64,000 bases of DNA, taken from positions 3,960-67,959 of the forward strand of contig NZ_DLHR01000012.1 in the NCBI RefSeq assembly GCF_002483315.1, read 5' to 3'. This DNA comes from Flavobacterium sp. UBA7663 (GTDB taxonomy: Bacteria > Bacteroidota > Bacteroidia > Flavobacteriales > Flavobacteriaceae). Shown piece by piece: positions 41,399 to 49,572 of this stretch. The number at the start of each line of letters is the position of its first letter. The stretch's first letter is position 1. The position numbers were made by a program, and so were the translations under genes. A model generated the notes under the pieces. It searched no databases. It worked only from the letters and a program-made list of their open reading frames with translations, and had not been told where the DNA came from.

Positions 41399-42340
41399 AT
41401 GAAATTTCCAAAAGTTTATCCTCTAAAAGAAATTGCCCAAATTATAGATTGTAATTTTGTGGGTGATGCCGATTTTCCAGTTCACGGTATGAATGAAATT
41501 CATGTGGTAGAACCTGGAGATATTGTATTCGTAGATCATCCAAAATATTATGACAAAGCACTTCAATCGGCAGCTACTATTGTTTTAATAAACAAAGAAG
41601 TAGAATGTCCTGAAGGAAAAGCCTTGTTGATTTCAGATGACCCTTTTAGAGATTTCAATAAACTAACGAAACATTTCAGACCATTTCAATCTTCAAATGT
41701 TGCAATTTCTGATTCAGCTAAAATTGGAGAAGGAACTGTTATTCAACCGAATTGCTTTATTGGACATAATGTTCAAATTGGTAAAAATTGTTTGATTCAT
41801 GCTAATGTTACGATTTACGATAACACTGTAATTGGTGATAACGTAATGATTCATGCAGGAACCATTTTAGGAGCTGATGCATTTTATTACAAAAAACGCC
41901 CAGAAAGTTTTGACCAATTATTATCGGGTGGGCGAGTAGTAATTGAAGATAATGTTGGAATTGGCGCTTTATGTACGATTGACAAAGGAGTTACTGGTGA
42001 TACAACCATTGGAGCTGGAACTAAAATTGATAATCAAGTGCATGTTGGTCACGATACCGTTATTGGAAAAAAATGTTTAATTGCTTCACAAACTGGAATT
42101 GCAGGTTGTGTGGTTATTGAAGACGAAGTAACGCTTTGGGGACAAGTTGGTACAACAAGTGGTATTACTATAGGAACAAAAGCCGTAGTAATGGGACAAA
42201 CTGGTGTTACTAAATCTATCGAAGGAGGAAAGACTTATTTTGGTACTCCAATTGAAGAATCAAGAGAAAAGTTGAAACAATTGGCTAATGTAAAACGCAT
42301 TCCAGAAATTATTGAAAAATTAAAACAAAATGACAAATAA
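41399..42340 (+). CDS. Second LpxD-like N-acyltransferase
   Basis: The 313-residue protein has an LpxD-like N-terminal domain (FPKVYPLKEIAQIIDCNFVGD, then GDIVFVDHPKYYD) and a left-handed beta helix; the catalytic His is kept in QVHVGHDTVIG (near 218). It differs from the LpxD at 37466 by a shorter length and a YYKKRPE insertion in the helix region. A second N-acyltransferase could act at a different lipid A position, chain length or temperature, or on another sugar; this is inference. It overlaps the next gene by 11 bases. Confidence 0.88.
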   Translation: MKFPKVYPLKEIAQIIDCNFVGDADFPVHGMNEIHVVEPGDIVFVDHPKYYDKALQSAATIVLINKEVECPEGKALLISDDPFRDFNKLTKHFRPFQSSNVAISDSAKIGEGTVIQPNCFIGHNVQIGKNCLIHANVTIYDNTVIGDNVMIHAGTILGADAFYYKKRPESFDQLLSGGRVVIEDNVGIGALCTIDKGVTGDTTIGAGTKIDNQVHVGHDTVIGKKCLIASQTGIAGCVVIEDEVTLWGQVGTTSGITIGTKAVVMGQTGVTKSIEGGKTYFGTPIEESREKLKQLANVKRIPEIIEKLKQNDK

Positions 42341-42692
42341 AGAACGCATTGAGTTTTTGTATAAAGAAGACGGAATAAGAAATGCATCATTTCTTGATAC
42401 ACTTTTGCACGATGATTTTATTTTAGAATGGGACAGCTCAGAAGGGAAGTTATTACTTCAAAAAAGTGCTATCATCAATTTGGCTAACGAATTGAAACAA
42501 AATTATATTGATTCTTTCATGGAAATTTCACATTTCATAGAGCAAGAAAATCAAATTGTAGTAAAATACAATCACAAGGTAACAACAATAGAAAACCCAA
42601 AAGAATTCTTTTTAATAGCAAAAGTGGTTGCTATTTGGGAATTTGAAGAAGATAAAATTAAAAAAGGATACCAAATTAGCAAACCTAATTAA
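42330..42692 (+). CDS. SnoaL/NTF2-like protein
   Basis: The 120-residue protein has the pattern of the NTF2-like cone fold: an N-terminal helix pair, DDFILEWDSSEGKLL and strands ending VVAIWEFEEDKIKKGYQ. Function of such proteins varies; no catalytic residues can be assigned. It overlaps the second lpxD-like gene by 11 bases, so it is co-translated with it and may act in the same pathway. Confidence 0.7.
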   Translation: MTNKERIEFLYKEDGIRNASFLDTLLHDDFILEWDSSEGKLLLQKSAIINLANELKQNYIDSFMEISHFIEQENQIVVKYNHKVTTIENPKEFFLIAKVVAIWEFEEDKIKKGYQISKPN

Positions 42693-42733
42693 AAAAATAC
42701 AATAAAAAATATGTGATTATTTGGTAAAAAACT

Positions 42734-42741
42734 TACTTTTG
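42734..42741 (+). promoter_or_regulatory. -7 box (TACTTTTG) for sucD
   Basis: TACTTTTG lies 35 bases before the sucD ATG. Confidence 0.55.
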
Positions 42742-42776
42742 CATCACAAATTTAAACACAATTTAATTCATATATC

Positions 42777-43649
42777 ATGAGCGTTTTAGTAAATAAAAAT
42801 TCAAAAATAATTGTACAAGGATTTACAGGTAGCGAAGGAACTTTCCACGCTTCTCAAATGATTGAGTACGGAACAAATGTTGTAGGTGGAGTAACACCAG
42901 GAAAAGGTGGTTCAACACATTTAGACAGACCAGTTTTTAACACAGTTAAAGATGCTGTTGAAAAAGCGGGTGCTGATACTTCAATTATTTTCGTTCCGCC
43001 AGCATTTGCTGCTGATGCAATTATGGAAGCTGCTGAAGCTGGAATCAAAGTAATCATTTGTATTACTGAAGGTATTCCTGTAGCAGATATGATTAAAGCT
43101 TATGATTATATCAAAGGAAAAGATTGTCGTTTAGTTGGTCCTAACTGTCCAGGTGTAATTACTCCAGGAGAAGCTAAAGTTGGTATTATGCCAGGTTTCG
43201 TTTTCAAAAAAGGAACAGTTGGTATTGTATCTAAATCAGGTACTTTAACATATGAAGCTGCTGATCAAGTAGTAAAACAAGGTTTAGGAATTACTACAGC
43301 TATCGGAATTGGTGGTGACCCAATCATTGGAACAACAACTAAAGAAGCAGTAGAATTATTAATGAACGACCCAGAAACTGAAATCATCATCATGATTGGT
43401 GAAATTGGAGGTCAATTAGAAGCAGATGCTGCTAAATGGGTAAAAGCAGACGGTAACCGTAAACCAGTTGTTGGATTCATCGCAGGTGAAACGGCTCCAA
43501 AAGGAAGAACAATGGGTCACGCAGGTGCAATCGTAGGTGGAGCTGATGATACAGCAGAAGCTAAAAAACGCATCATGAGAGAAAACGGAATTCACGTGGT
43601 AGATTCTCCAGCTGAAATTGGTAAAAAAGTAAAAGAAGTTTTAGGGTAA
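42777..43649 (+). CDS. sucD: Succinyl-CoA synthetase alpha subunit
   Basis: The 290-residue protein has the CoA-binding Rossmann domain (VQGFTGSEGTFHA), the GPNCPGVITPGE motif and the ligase part with the phosphorylated His in GRTMGHAGAIVGG (near 246). With SucC it makes succinate from succinyl-CoA in the TCA cycle, forming ATP or GTP. The beta subunit gene sucC is not in this window, so the two are unlinked, as seen in many Bacteroidota. Confidence 0.97.
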   Translation: MSVLVNKNSKIIVQGFTGSEGTFHASQMIEYGTNVVGGVTPGKGGSTHLDRPVFNTVKDAVEKAGADTSIIFVPPAFAADAIMEAAEAGIKVIICITEGIPVADMIKAYDYIKGKDCRLVGPNCPGVITPGEAKVGIMPGFVFKKGTVGIVSKSGTLTYEAADQVVKQGLGITTAIGIGGDPIIGTTTKEAVELLMNDPETEIIIMIGEIGGQLEADAAKWVKADGNRKPVVGFIAGETAPKGRTMGHAGAIVGGADDTAEAKKRIMRENGIHVVDSPAEIGKKVKEVLG

Positions 43650-43670
43650 TCTTTGCTTCAAATAAAAATA

Positions 43671-43695
43671 AAAAGTCCTGAATTTCAGGACTTTT
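43671..43695 (+). terminator. Terminator after sucD
   Basis: aaaagtcctg and caggactttt pair exactly around a 5-base loop, followed by T residues. Confidence 0.9.
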
Positions 43696-43721
43696 TTAAT
43701 ATATAAATTAGTTGATTTAAT

Positions 43722-44777
43722 ATGAAAAAAATTACGATACTTATTTTAGCATTATTTTTTGGTTTCGAAATGCAATCACAAGTAGCTATTTCTAAAAATC
43801 CATATTATGGAAAGCCTTCAAAATTTGAAATGGAGAGATTTGATGATTTCAAAAACACTACAACCATATTTGTTTTAAATAATTTATATGATAAAAAACA
43901 GTATGAAGATATGCTTAAATCTTTTTGGACAATTACCCCATATGAAGTTGTAAATCTAAAAGATTTTAAATATCAAGATTACTTAAGCGATAAATATTCT
44001 TTTTGTGTAATGTCTGGTTTTACAAATATTCAAACTGAAGGTATTCGAACAATATTCTCAATTAATTTATTTATTTTGGATATGGAGAAAGTATCAAAAA
44101 AAATTAAAGATTTAAAGGATAATGATTATTTTACTTTTCTTGATGATAAGAAAAAGAATTTAGCTTACATAGAATTGATTCCAAACGATAAAATTTGGGA
44201 TTTGATCGACAGAAATAGCTCTACAGCTAACACTACAGGAAGAGATTTTCATAGTTATTCCTATTTTAAATCTAAAAAAAGTGAATATGAACAAATAGTT
44301 TCAGATAAAATTCATAATGAAAATGTTTTTCACAATTATAATTTATTAATGTTGAGTAATAATTTTCAAAACATTCAAAAATTATTACTCAATAAAACTT
44401 TTTGTGGTTTTTATGAAGAAAGTATATCCTCAGAAGTTAAACAATTAAAAAAACAAACCTTGTATTTACCGGATTATTTAAAAAAGGAATATCACACAAA
44501 ACCAATTGAATATAAAGAATATAGTAAAGAAAAATTAGATAAAATATTAAGTCCATACCCTTATAAAATAGAATTTATCTCTGTAAAAGAATTAGAAACA
44601 AAAATATTGAATAATGAAGAATTTTATTATTTGAATTTTGGATATCATTTGCGTTATTTTCAAATTGTAAACAGCAAAACTGGAGAAGCAATTTACAAAG
44701 TCTATCCTAATGGAATGATGAAAGCAAATCTAAAAGAAAGTGATTTTAAAGATTTGACAAAAGCTATAAATAAATAA
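43722..44777 (+). CDS. Secreted protein of unknown function
   Basis: The 351-residue protein has a signal peptide (ILALFFGFEMQSQ). The rest is Lys- and Asn-rich with no motif I can name; conserved-looking stretches are ITPYEVVNLKDFKYQDYL, FTFLDDKKKNLAYIE and a C-terminal YPNGMMKANLKESDF. No lipobox and no T9SS C-terminal domain is seen, so it is likely periplasmic. It is a single gene between two terminators. I do not recognise it. Confidence 0.75.
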   Translation: MKKITILILALFFGFEMQSQVAISKNPYYGKPSKFEMERFDDFKNTTTIFVLNNLYDKKQYEDMLKSFWTITPYEVVNLKDFKYQDYLSDKYSFCVMSGFTNIQTEGIRTIFSINLFILDMEKVSKKIKDLKDNDYFTFLDDKKKNLAYIELIPNDKIWDLIDRNSSTANTTGRDFHSYSYFKSKKSEYEQIVSDKIHNENVFHNYNLLMLSNNFQNIQKLLLNKTFCGFYEESISSEVKQLKKQTLYLPDYLKKEYHTKPIEYKEYSKEKLDKILSPYPYKIEFISVKELETKILNNEEFYYLNFGYHLRYFQIVNSKTGEAIYKVYPNGMMKANLKESDFKDLTKAINK

Positions 44778-44794
44778 AAACAATTTCAATAAAC

Positions 44795-44821
44795 AAAAAT
44801 CCCGCAAATAGCGGGATTTTT
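44795..44821. terminator. Bidirectional terminator between the unknown secreted gene and clpS
   Basis: aaaaatcccgc and gcgggattttt pair exactly (11 bases) around a 5-base loop between convergent genes. Confidence 0.92.
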
Positions 44822-44825
44822 TTAT

Positions 44826-45101
44826 TTATATAATTTCAGCACTTAATCCAGCATCTAGTAATGCCGAACATTGTGGTTTTAATTGGTCAATCGGACCTGT
44901 TTTAACCGTGCATTTGCCTTTATAATGTACTAATAAAGCACATTGCTCGGCTTGTAATTCATCGTGTTTGCAAACTCTTATTAATGTATCAATAACATGG
45001 TCAAATGTATTTACATCGTCATTATGTAATACAATTTCGTTATTAATACCAACAGCTTCTGCTACTAAAACTTCTTCTTGTACTTTTTCTATCGTGCTCA
45101 T
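44826..45101 (-). CDS. clpS: ATP-dependent Clp protease adaptor ClpS
   Basis: The 91-residue protein has the ClpS core: LHNDDVNTFDHVI (N-degron pocket and hinge), DEQ-type helices with HYKGKC and a C-terminal LLDAGLSAEI. ClpS delivers N-end-rule substrates to ClpAP. I chose the ATG at 45101 (MSTIEKVQEEVLV); the frame from 45155 adds 18 residues encoded by the upstream promoter and repeat region, and the -7 box at 45127-45134 lies within that extension. Confidence 0.94.
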   Translation of the reverse strand: MSTIEKVQEEVLVAEAVGINNEIVLHNDDVNTFDHVIDTLIRVCKHDELQAEQCALLVHYKGKCTVKTGPIDQLKPQCSALLDAGLSAEII

Positions 45102-45126
45102 TTTCTTTACGTTTGAAAGTTCTTTA

Positions 45127-45134
45127 CAAAAATA
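45127..45134 (-). promoter_or_regulatory. -7 box (TATTTTTG) for clpS
   Basis: The minus strand reads TATTTTTG 25 bases before the ATG at 45101, which excludes the longer clpS frame. Confidence 0.55.
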
Positions 45135-45136
45135 CT

Positions 45137-45266
45137 GAATCAAATTCAAATTCAAAAATCAATTACAAATTCAAGTTCAAATTCAAAAATCAATTTTAAA
45201 TTCAAGATTTAAAAAAAGTTAAACTTCTAACTTCCATCTCCATCTTCCGGCTTCCATCATCCAGCT
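45137..45266. repeat. Low-complexity word array between prmA and clpS
   Basis: The spacer consists of repeated aattcaa/aaattcaaaaatcaatt words (45137-45210), followed by ctaacttccatc / catcttccggcttcc words (45225-45266). No ORF or RNA gene is supported. Confidence 0.75.
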
Positions 45267-45271
45267 TCCAA

Positions 45272-46105
45272 CTATTTAACAAACTTTAATGCAACCCAGT
45301 TGTTTCTTTCAAATTGTTTTACATAGGTTAATCCTTTAGACGTACAACTTTCTGAAATTACAGGAATATCTTCAGTATAAAAACCGCTTAAAAATAAAAT
45401 TCCGTTTTCGTTTAAACAATCCACATATTGTTGCATATCGTTTAAAAGAATGTTACGATTGATGTTTGCAATGATAATGTCGTATTTTTTACCAACTAAT
45501 AAAGACGCATCTCCTTCGTAAACCGAAATATGTTTGCAATTATTACGTTCTGCATTTTCAATTGAGTTTAAGTAACACCAATTGTCAATATCAATAGCTT
45601 CGATTGGTTGAGCACCTTTCATCTCCGCTAAAATGGCTAAAATGGCAGTTCCGCAACCCATGTCTAAGGTTTTTTTATTTGTAAAGTCTGTTTCCAGAAT
45701 ATGTTGAATCATCATGTGAGTCGTTTCATGATGACCCGTTCCAAAACTCATTTTTGGTTCAATTACAATATCATATTCGGCATTTGTTTTTTCGTGAAAT
45801 GGTGCTCTCACATGACATTTTCCGTCTACTTCAATCGCTTCGAAATTTTTCTCCCATTCTTCATTCCAATTTACTTGCTCAATTTCCTCAAAAGTATAAT
45901 CGATTTTAAATTCGGGATTATCTAAAATTTGAATATCTTCTAAGATAGTTTCGCTCCATAAATCTTTTTGTACATAGGCAGAAATCCCTTTTTCAGTTTC
46001 AATAAAACTTTCAAAAGCTTTTTCGCCTAATTCAGCAATTAAAATTTCGCTACCTAATTCAATAGGTTCTATTGTAAAATGATATCCAATGTATATATTT
46101 GACAT
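45272..46105 (-). CDS. prmA: Ribosomal protein L11 methyltransferase
   Basis: The 277-residue SAM methyltransferase has an N-terminal ferredoxin-like part and a C-terminal Rossmann domain with PKMSFGTGHHETTHMM, LDMGCGTAILAI (SAM site) and IIANINRNIL (catalytic NIN loop). It trimethylates L11. The ATG at 46105 (MSNIYIGYHF) is preferred over 46123, and a -7 box lies 15 bases upstream of it. Confidence 0.94.
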   Translation of the reverse strand: MSNIYIGYHFTIEPIELGSEILIAELGEKAFESFIETEKGISAYVQKDLWSETILEDIQILDNPEFKIDYTFEEIEQVNWNEEWEKNFEAIEVDGKCHVRAPFHEKTNAEYDIVIEPKMSFGTGHHETTHMMIQHILETDFTNKKTLDMGCGTAILAILAEMKGAQPIEAIDIDNWCYLNSIENAERNNCKHISVYEGDASLLVGKKYDIIIANINRNILLNDMQQYVDCLNENGILFLSGFYTEDIPVISESCTSKGLTYVKQFERNNWVALKFVK

Positions 46106-46120
46106 AACGTTAATTTTTTG

Positions 46121-46128
46121 CAAAGGTA
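46121..46128 (-). promoter_or_regulatory. -7 box (TACCTTTG) for prmA
   Basis: The minus strand reads TACCTTTG 15 bases before the ATG at 46105; it overlaps no other gene. Confidence 0.55.
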
Positions 46129-46196
46129 ATATTTACTTAACATACTTAACCTTGTTTTAATGTTAAGTTTGCGCAAAATAAACAACAACATAACAA

Positions 46197-47414
46197 ATGA
46201 AAAAATTAGTAACCTTTTTATTGCTTGTAATCAGCACTATTGCTGTTGCTCAAGATGTAAAAGTAACCACAAAAGACAACGATTTAAAGTTGGCAGCACT
46301 TCCATATTATAGCTATGGAAAAGGATTAGGAATAACTTCACCAGATAGTTTATTTCAATTGAATATTCGTTTTAGAATGCAAAATCGTGTAACCTATTTT
46401 GAAAATGAAGGAGAAGATGCCGCTTATTCAGGAGAAATTAGACGTTTGCGTTTGCGTTTTGATGGATATGTTGGTAATCCACACTTTTTATATGTAATTC
46501 AATTATCATTTGCGCCAGGTGATGTGGGTGAAATTCAAGATGGTGAAAATATCAATATTATTCGTGATGCAGCTGTTTTTTATCGTCCAAACAAACATTG
46601 GAGTTTTCTTTTTGGACAAACTAAATTACCAGGAAATCGTCAACGTGTAAATTCATCAGGAGCTTTACAATTAACAGATAGAAGTATTAATAATGCTCGT
46701 TTCACCATAGATAGAGATTTTGGTTTTCAAGCATATTATCTGAACGAAAATAAAGATAAATTTTCATATAATGTAAAAACGGCTGTTTCTACTGGAGAAG
46801 GAAGAAACTGGACTAAATCAGCGGATGATGGAGTTGCTTTAACTGGAAAATTAGAGTTGATGCCTTTTGGTTCATTTAAAAATGATGGAACTAATTTTGA
46901 AGGAGATGTAGCTAGAGAAAAAACACCAAAATTGTTATTATCAGGTGCTTTTCATCAAAATAATTTGGCAAGAAGAACGCAAGGTCAACTTGGAGGAGAC
47001 TTGTTCGAACAAAAAACAATGAAATCTGTTTTATTAGATGCTATGTTAAAATATAATGGATGGGCTATTATGTCGTCTTACATGTCGCGTTCTGCAAAAG
47101 ATCCAATTGCTTTTAATCCAGATGATATTACCGAGTTTAATTATGTTCCTGTTGGAAGTGGAATGGATTATCAATTGAGTTATGTTTTTCCAACCAATTA
47201 TGAAATTATTGGTCGTTTTTCTACACAAAATATGCATGATGATATTAAAGCATTAACACCAGATTCTAAGCAATATTCATTAGGTGTTACTAAATATTTA
47301 TGGGAGCATGCTTTCAAATTACAAGGTGAAGTTACTATGTCTGATTTAGATTATTTAGATGGAAGCAACAAACAAAATTGGTATGTTCGTTTTCAATTAG
47401 AAATAGGAATTTAA
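46197..47414 (+). CDS. Phosphate-selective porin O/P family outer-membrane protein
   Basis: The 405-residue protein has a signal peptide (FLLLVISTIAVAQ) and a porin-like succession of beta strands, with RRLRLRFDGYVGNPHFLY, WSFLFGQTKLPGNRQR and a C-terminal WYVRFQLEIGI strand. It matches the OprO/OprP-type family by strand pattern; anion or phosphate selectivity is a family-level inference. It is alone behind a terminator. Confidence 0.85.
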   Translation: MKKLVTFLLLVISTIAVAQDVKVTTKDNDLKLAALPYYSYGKGLGITSPDSLFQLNIRFRMQNRVTYFENEGEDAAYSGEIRRLRLRFDGYVGNPHFLYVIQLSFAPGDVGEIQDGENINIIRDAAVFYRPNKHWSFLFGQTKLPGNRQRVNSSGALQLTDRSINNARFTIDRDFGFQAYYLNENKDKFSYNVKTAVSTGEGRNWTKSADDGVALTGKLELMPFGSFKNDGTNFEGDVAREKTPKLLLSGAFHQNNLARRTQGQLGGDLFEQKTMKSVLLDAMLKYNGWAIMSSYMSRSAKDPIAFNPDDITEFNYVPVGSGMDYQLSYVFPTNYEIIGRFSTQNMHDDIKALTPDSKQYSLGVTKYLWEHAFKLQGEVTMSDLDYLDGSNKQNWYVRFQLEIGI

Positions 47415-47436
47415 AAATCTAATTTTAATACAATTT

Positions 47437-47461
47437 AAATCCAGTTTCTATAACTGGATTT
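47437..47461 (+). terminator. Terminator after the porin gene
   Basis: aaatccagtt and aactggattt pair exactly around a 5-base loop, followed by a run of T residues. Confidence 0.92.
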
Positions 47462-47480
47462 TTTTTTGTTTCTATTTGCT

Positions 47481-47488
47481 TACCTTTG
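47481..47488 (+). promoter_or_regulatory. -7 box (TACCTTTG) for cvfB
   Basis: TACCTTTG lies 18 bases before the ATG at 47507 and overlaps the alternative start at 47486, arguing for the downstream start. Confidence 0.6.
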
Positions 47489-47506
47489 CAAAATATTTAT
47501 TTTATT

Positions 47507-48343
47507 ATGTTACAAATAGGAGAGTTCAATACGTTAAAAATACTTAGAGATACTAAAGTTGGTTTATTTTTAGGAAGCGAAGAAACACAAGATGATGATG
47601 TTTTGTTGCCTAATAAATATGTGCCAAAAGAATTTTCTATTGGAGATGATTTAACTGTATTTATATATCTTGACCATGAAGAACGTCCTGTGGCAACTAC
47701 GCTTAAACCATATATCAAACTGAATGAATTTGCGCATTTAAAAGTAAATTACATGAATCAGTTTGGTGCTTTTTTAGATTGGGGATTAGAGAAGGATTTA
47801 TTTGTTCCGTTTAAAGAACAAGCGCGACCTATGGAAGTTGGAAAACGTTATTTGGTTTACATGCATTTAGATGAAAAAACCAATCGTTTGGTAGCTTCAA
47901 GTAGAACGAACAAGTATTTGACGAATGAAAATGTTGATTTGGAACCAAATGAAGAAGTAAATATCTTAATTTCTCATATTACCGATGGTGGAATAAATGT
48001 TATCATCAATCAGAAATACAAAGGATTAGCTTATAAAAATGAAGTATATACGGATGTAAAACCAGGAATGAAAACCATTGGCTACATTAAAAATATTCGC
48101 CCTGACGGAAAAATTGATGTGATGCTTCGCAAAGTTGGAGTAGAAGCAATTGAACCTTCATCGCAAATTATTTTAGACGAATTAAAAGCCAATCGTGGTT
48201 TCTTGCGATTGACAGATAATTCGCATCCAGAAGACATTAAAACGGTATTGAAAATGAGTAAAAAGAATTTCAAAAAAGCCGTTGGAAATTTATACAAACA
48301 AAAGTTAATCGAAATCAAAGAAGACGGAATTTATTTGATTTAA
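47507..48343 (+). CDS. CvfB family S1 RNA-binding protein
   Basis: The 278-residue protein has successive S1-like domains (GEFNTLKILRDTKVGLFL, then NYMNQFGAFLDWGLEKDLFVP and PGMKTIGYIKNIRPDGKIDV) and a C-terminal winged helix (DIKTVLKMSKKNFKKAVGNL). This is the CvfB layout; in Staphylococcus and Pneumococcus CvfB binds RNA and affects virulence gene expression. Its role in Bacteroidota is not established. The small membrane protein after it starts 1 base downstream. Confidence 0.9.
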   Translation: MLQIGEFNTLKILRDTKVGLFLGSEETQDDDVLLPNKYVPKEFSIGDDLTVFIYLDHEERPVATTLKPYIKLNEFAHLKVNYMNQFGAFLDWGLEKDLFVPFKEQARPMEVGKRYLVYMHLDEKTNRLVASSRTNKYLTNENVDLEPNEEVNILISHITDGGINVIINQKYKGLAYKNEVYTDVKPGMKTIGYIKNIRPDGKIDVMLRKVGVEAIEPSSQIILDELKANRGFLRLTDNSHPEDIKTVLKMSKKNFKKAVGNLYKQKLIEIKEDGIYLI

Positions 48344-48344
48344 A

Positions 48345-48629
48345 ATGACAAAAAAGAATAAAATATATCTTTTTCTTAGCGTTTTAGTTTTATTACTAAC
48401 GTTTGTTGCCATTTTTCAAAATTTTGAAACCATTCACTTTATTGGTTTTGAAACCGAAATTATTTGGATTCCTATTTGGATAGCAGTCGTAATTTTACCA
48501 CTTTTAAATTTGTATGAAATCGCTACAAATACGGACGATTATAACAAGTACTATTGGTTAGCTCTTGTATTCAATTTAATTTCTATTTTCTTCATTTTGA
48601 GATATTTCAAAATGGAGTTGCTTTCTTAA
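48345..48629 (+). CDS. Small three-helix membrane protein of unknown function
   Basis: The 94-residue protein has three predicted membrane helices (about 6-23, 37-56, 70-88) with short loops. I recognise no family. It begins one base after the cvfB stop, so it is likely co-translated with cvfB. Confidence 0.75.
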   Translation: MTKKNKIYLFLSVLVLLLTFVAIFQNFETIHFIGFETEIIWIPIWIAVVILPLLNLYEIATNTDDYNKYYWLALVFNLISIFFILRYFKMELLS

Positions 48630-48666
48630 TTTTTTCATAAATACGTTTTATTAATCTTTTTATCAC

Positions 48667-48674
48667 TACATTTG
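48667..48674 (+). promoter_or_regulatory. -7 box (TACATTTG) for the dioxygenase gene
   Basis: TACATTTG lies 19 bases before the ATG at 48694, the same sequence and spacing as before the HD hydrolase. Confidence 0.6.
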
Positions 48675-48693
48675 TATATACAAATATTAATTT

Positions 48694-49572
48694 ATGAATC
48701 GCAAGAATTTCATAACACTACTTTCAGGAGGAATCGCTATGGCAAGTATACAACCGTTCTATGATTGGACAAAAGTTTTAGGAGAAGAAGAGGAGAAGAT
48801 GCCCGTTTTATTCATCGGACATGGTTCGCCTATGAATGCCATTGAAGATAATGAGTTTTCAAAACGTTGGCAAAAAATGGGTAATGAAATCCCAACACCA
48901 AAAGCAGTTGTGGTAATTTCGGCACATTGGTTAACCAAAGGCACAATGGTTACAGCTATGCCAAATCCGAAAACAATTCATGATTTTGGTGGTTTTCCAC
49001 AAGCTTTATTTGATGTGAAATATCCCGCACCTGGAAATCCTGAATTAGCTTCAGAAATTCAAAAACTAATTACAAATCCAGCAGTAGAATTAGACCACGA
49101 TTGGGGATTAGACCACGGCACTTGGTCGGTAGTAAAACACATGTATCCTAATGCTGATATTCCGGTTTTACAATTGAGTATTGATTATTATAAACCAGCG
49201 GCTTATCATTATGAATTAGCAAAACAGTTACTTTCACTTCGCAAAAAAGGAATTTTAATTATCGGAAGCGGTAATATGGTGCATAATTTACGAATGGTAG
49301 CTTGGGATAAATTAAACGAATCCGAATACGGATTTGATTGGGCTTTAGAAATGAATGATATCTTCAAAAATAAAATTTCAAATGGTTTTCATAAAGAATT
49401 AATTCAATATGAAAAATTACATAAAGCCGCAACTTTAGCTATTCCTTCACCTGATCATTATTATCCATTGCTGTACATTTTAGCCTTACAAACCGATAAT
49501 GATAAAGTGGAATTCTTTAACGATAAGGCAGTTGGTGGTTCTTTAACGATGACTTCGGTGAAAATCGGTTAA
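48694..49572 (+). CDS. YgiD-like extradiol (4,5-DOPA) dioxygenase
   Basis: The 292-residue protein is a class III extradiol dioxygenase: metal His in FIGHGSPMNA (near 44), SAHW (near 77), DHDWGLDHGTW (near 130) and SPDHYYP near the C-terminus. E. coli YgiD opens DOPA between C4 and C5; the substrate here is unknown. It carries an N-terminal extension of about 30 residues (MNRKNFITLLSGGIAMAS) not found in YgiD that resembles an export or Tat-like signal, so a periplasmic location is possible. Convergent with the next gene, with 0 bases between stops. Confidence 0.9.
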   Translation: MNRKNFITLLSGGIAMASIQPFYDWTKVLGEEEEKMPVLFIGHGSPMNAIEDNEFSKRWQKMGNEIPTPKAVVVISAHWLTKGTMVTAMPNPKTIHDFGGFPQALFDVKYPAPGNPELASEIQKLITNPAVELDHDWGLDHGTWSVVKHMYPNADIPVLQLSIDYYKPAAYHYELAKQLLSLRKKGILIIGSGNMVHNLRMVAWDKLNESEYGFDWALEMNDIFKNKISNGFHKELIQYEKLHKAATLAIPSPDHYYPLLYILALQTDNDKVEFFNDKAVGGSLTMTSVKIG

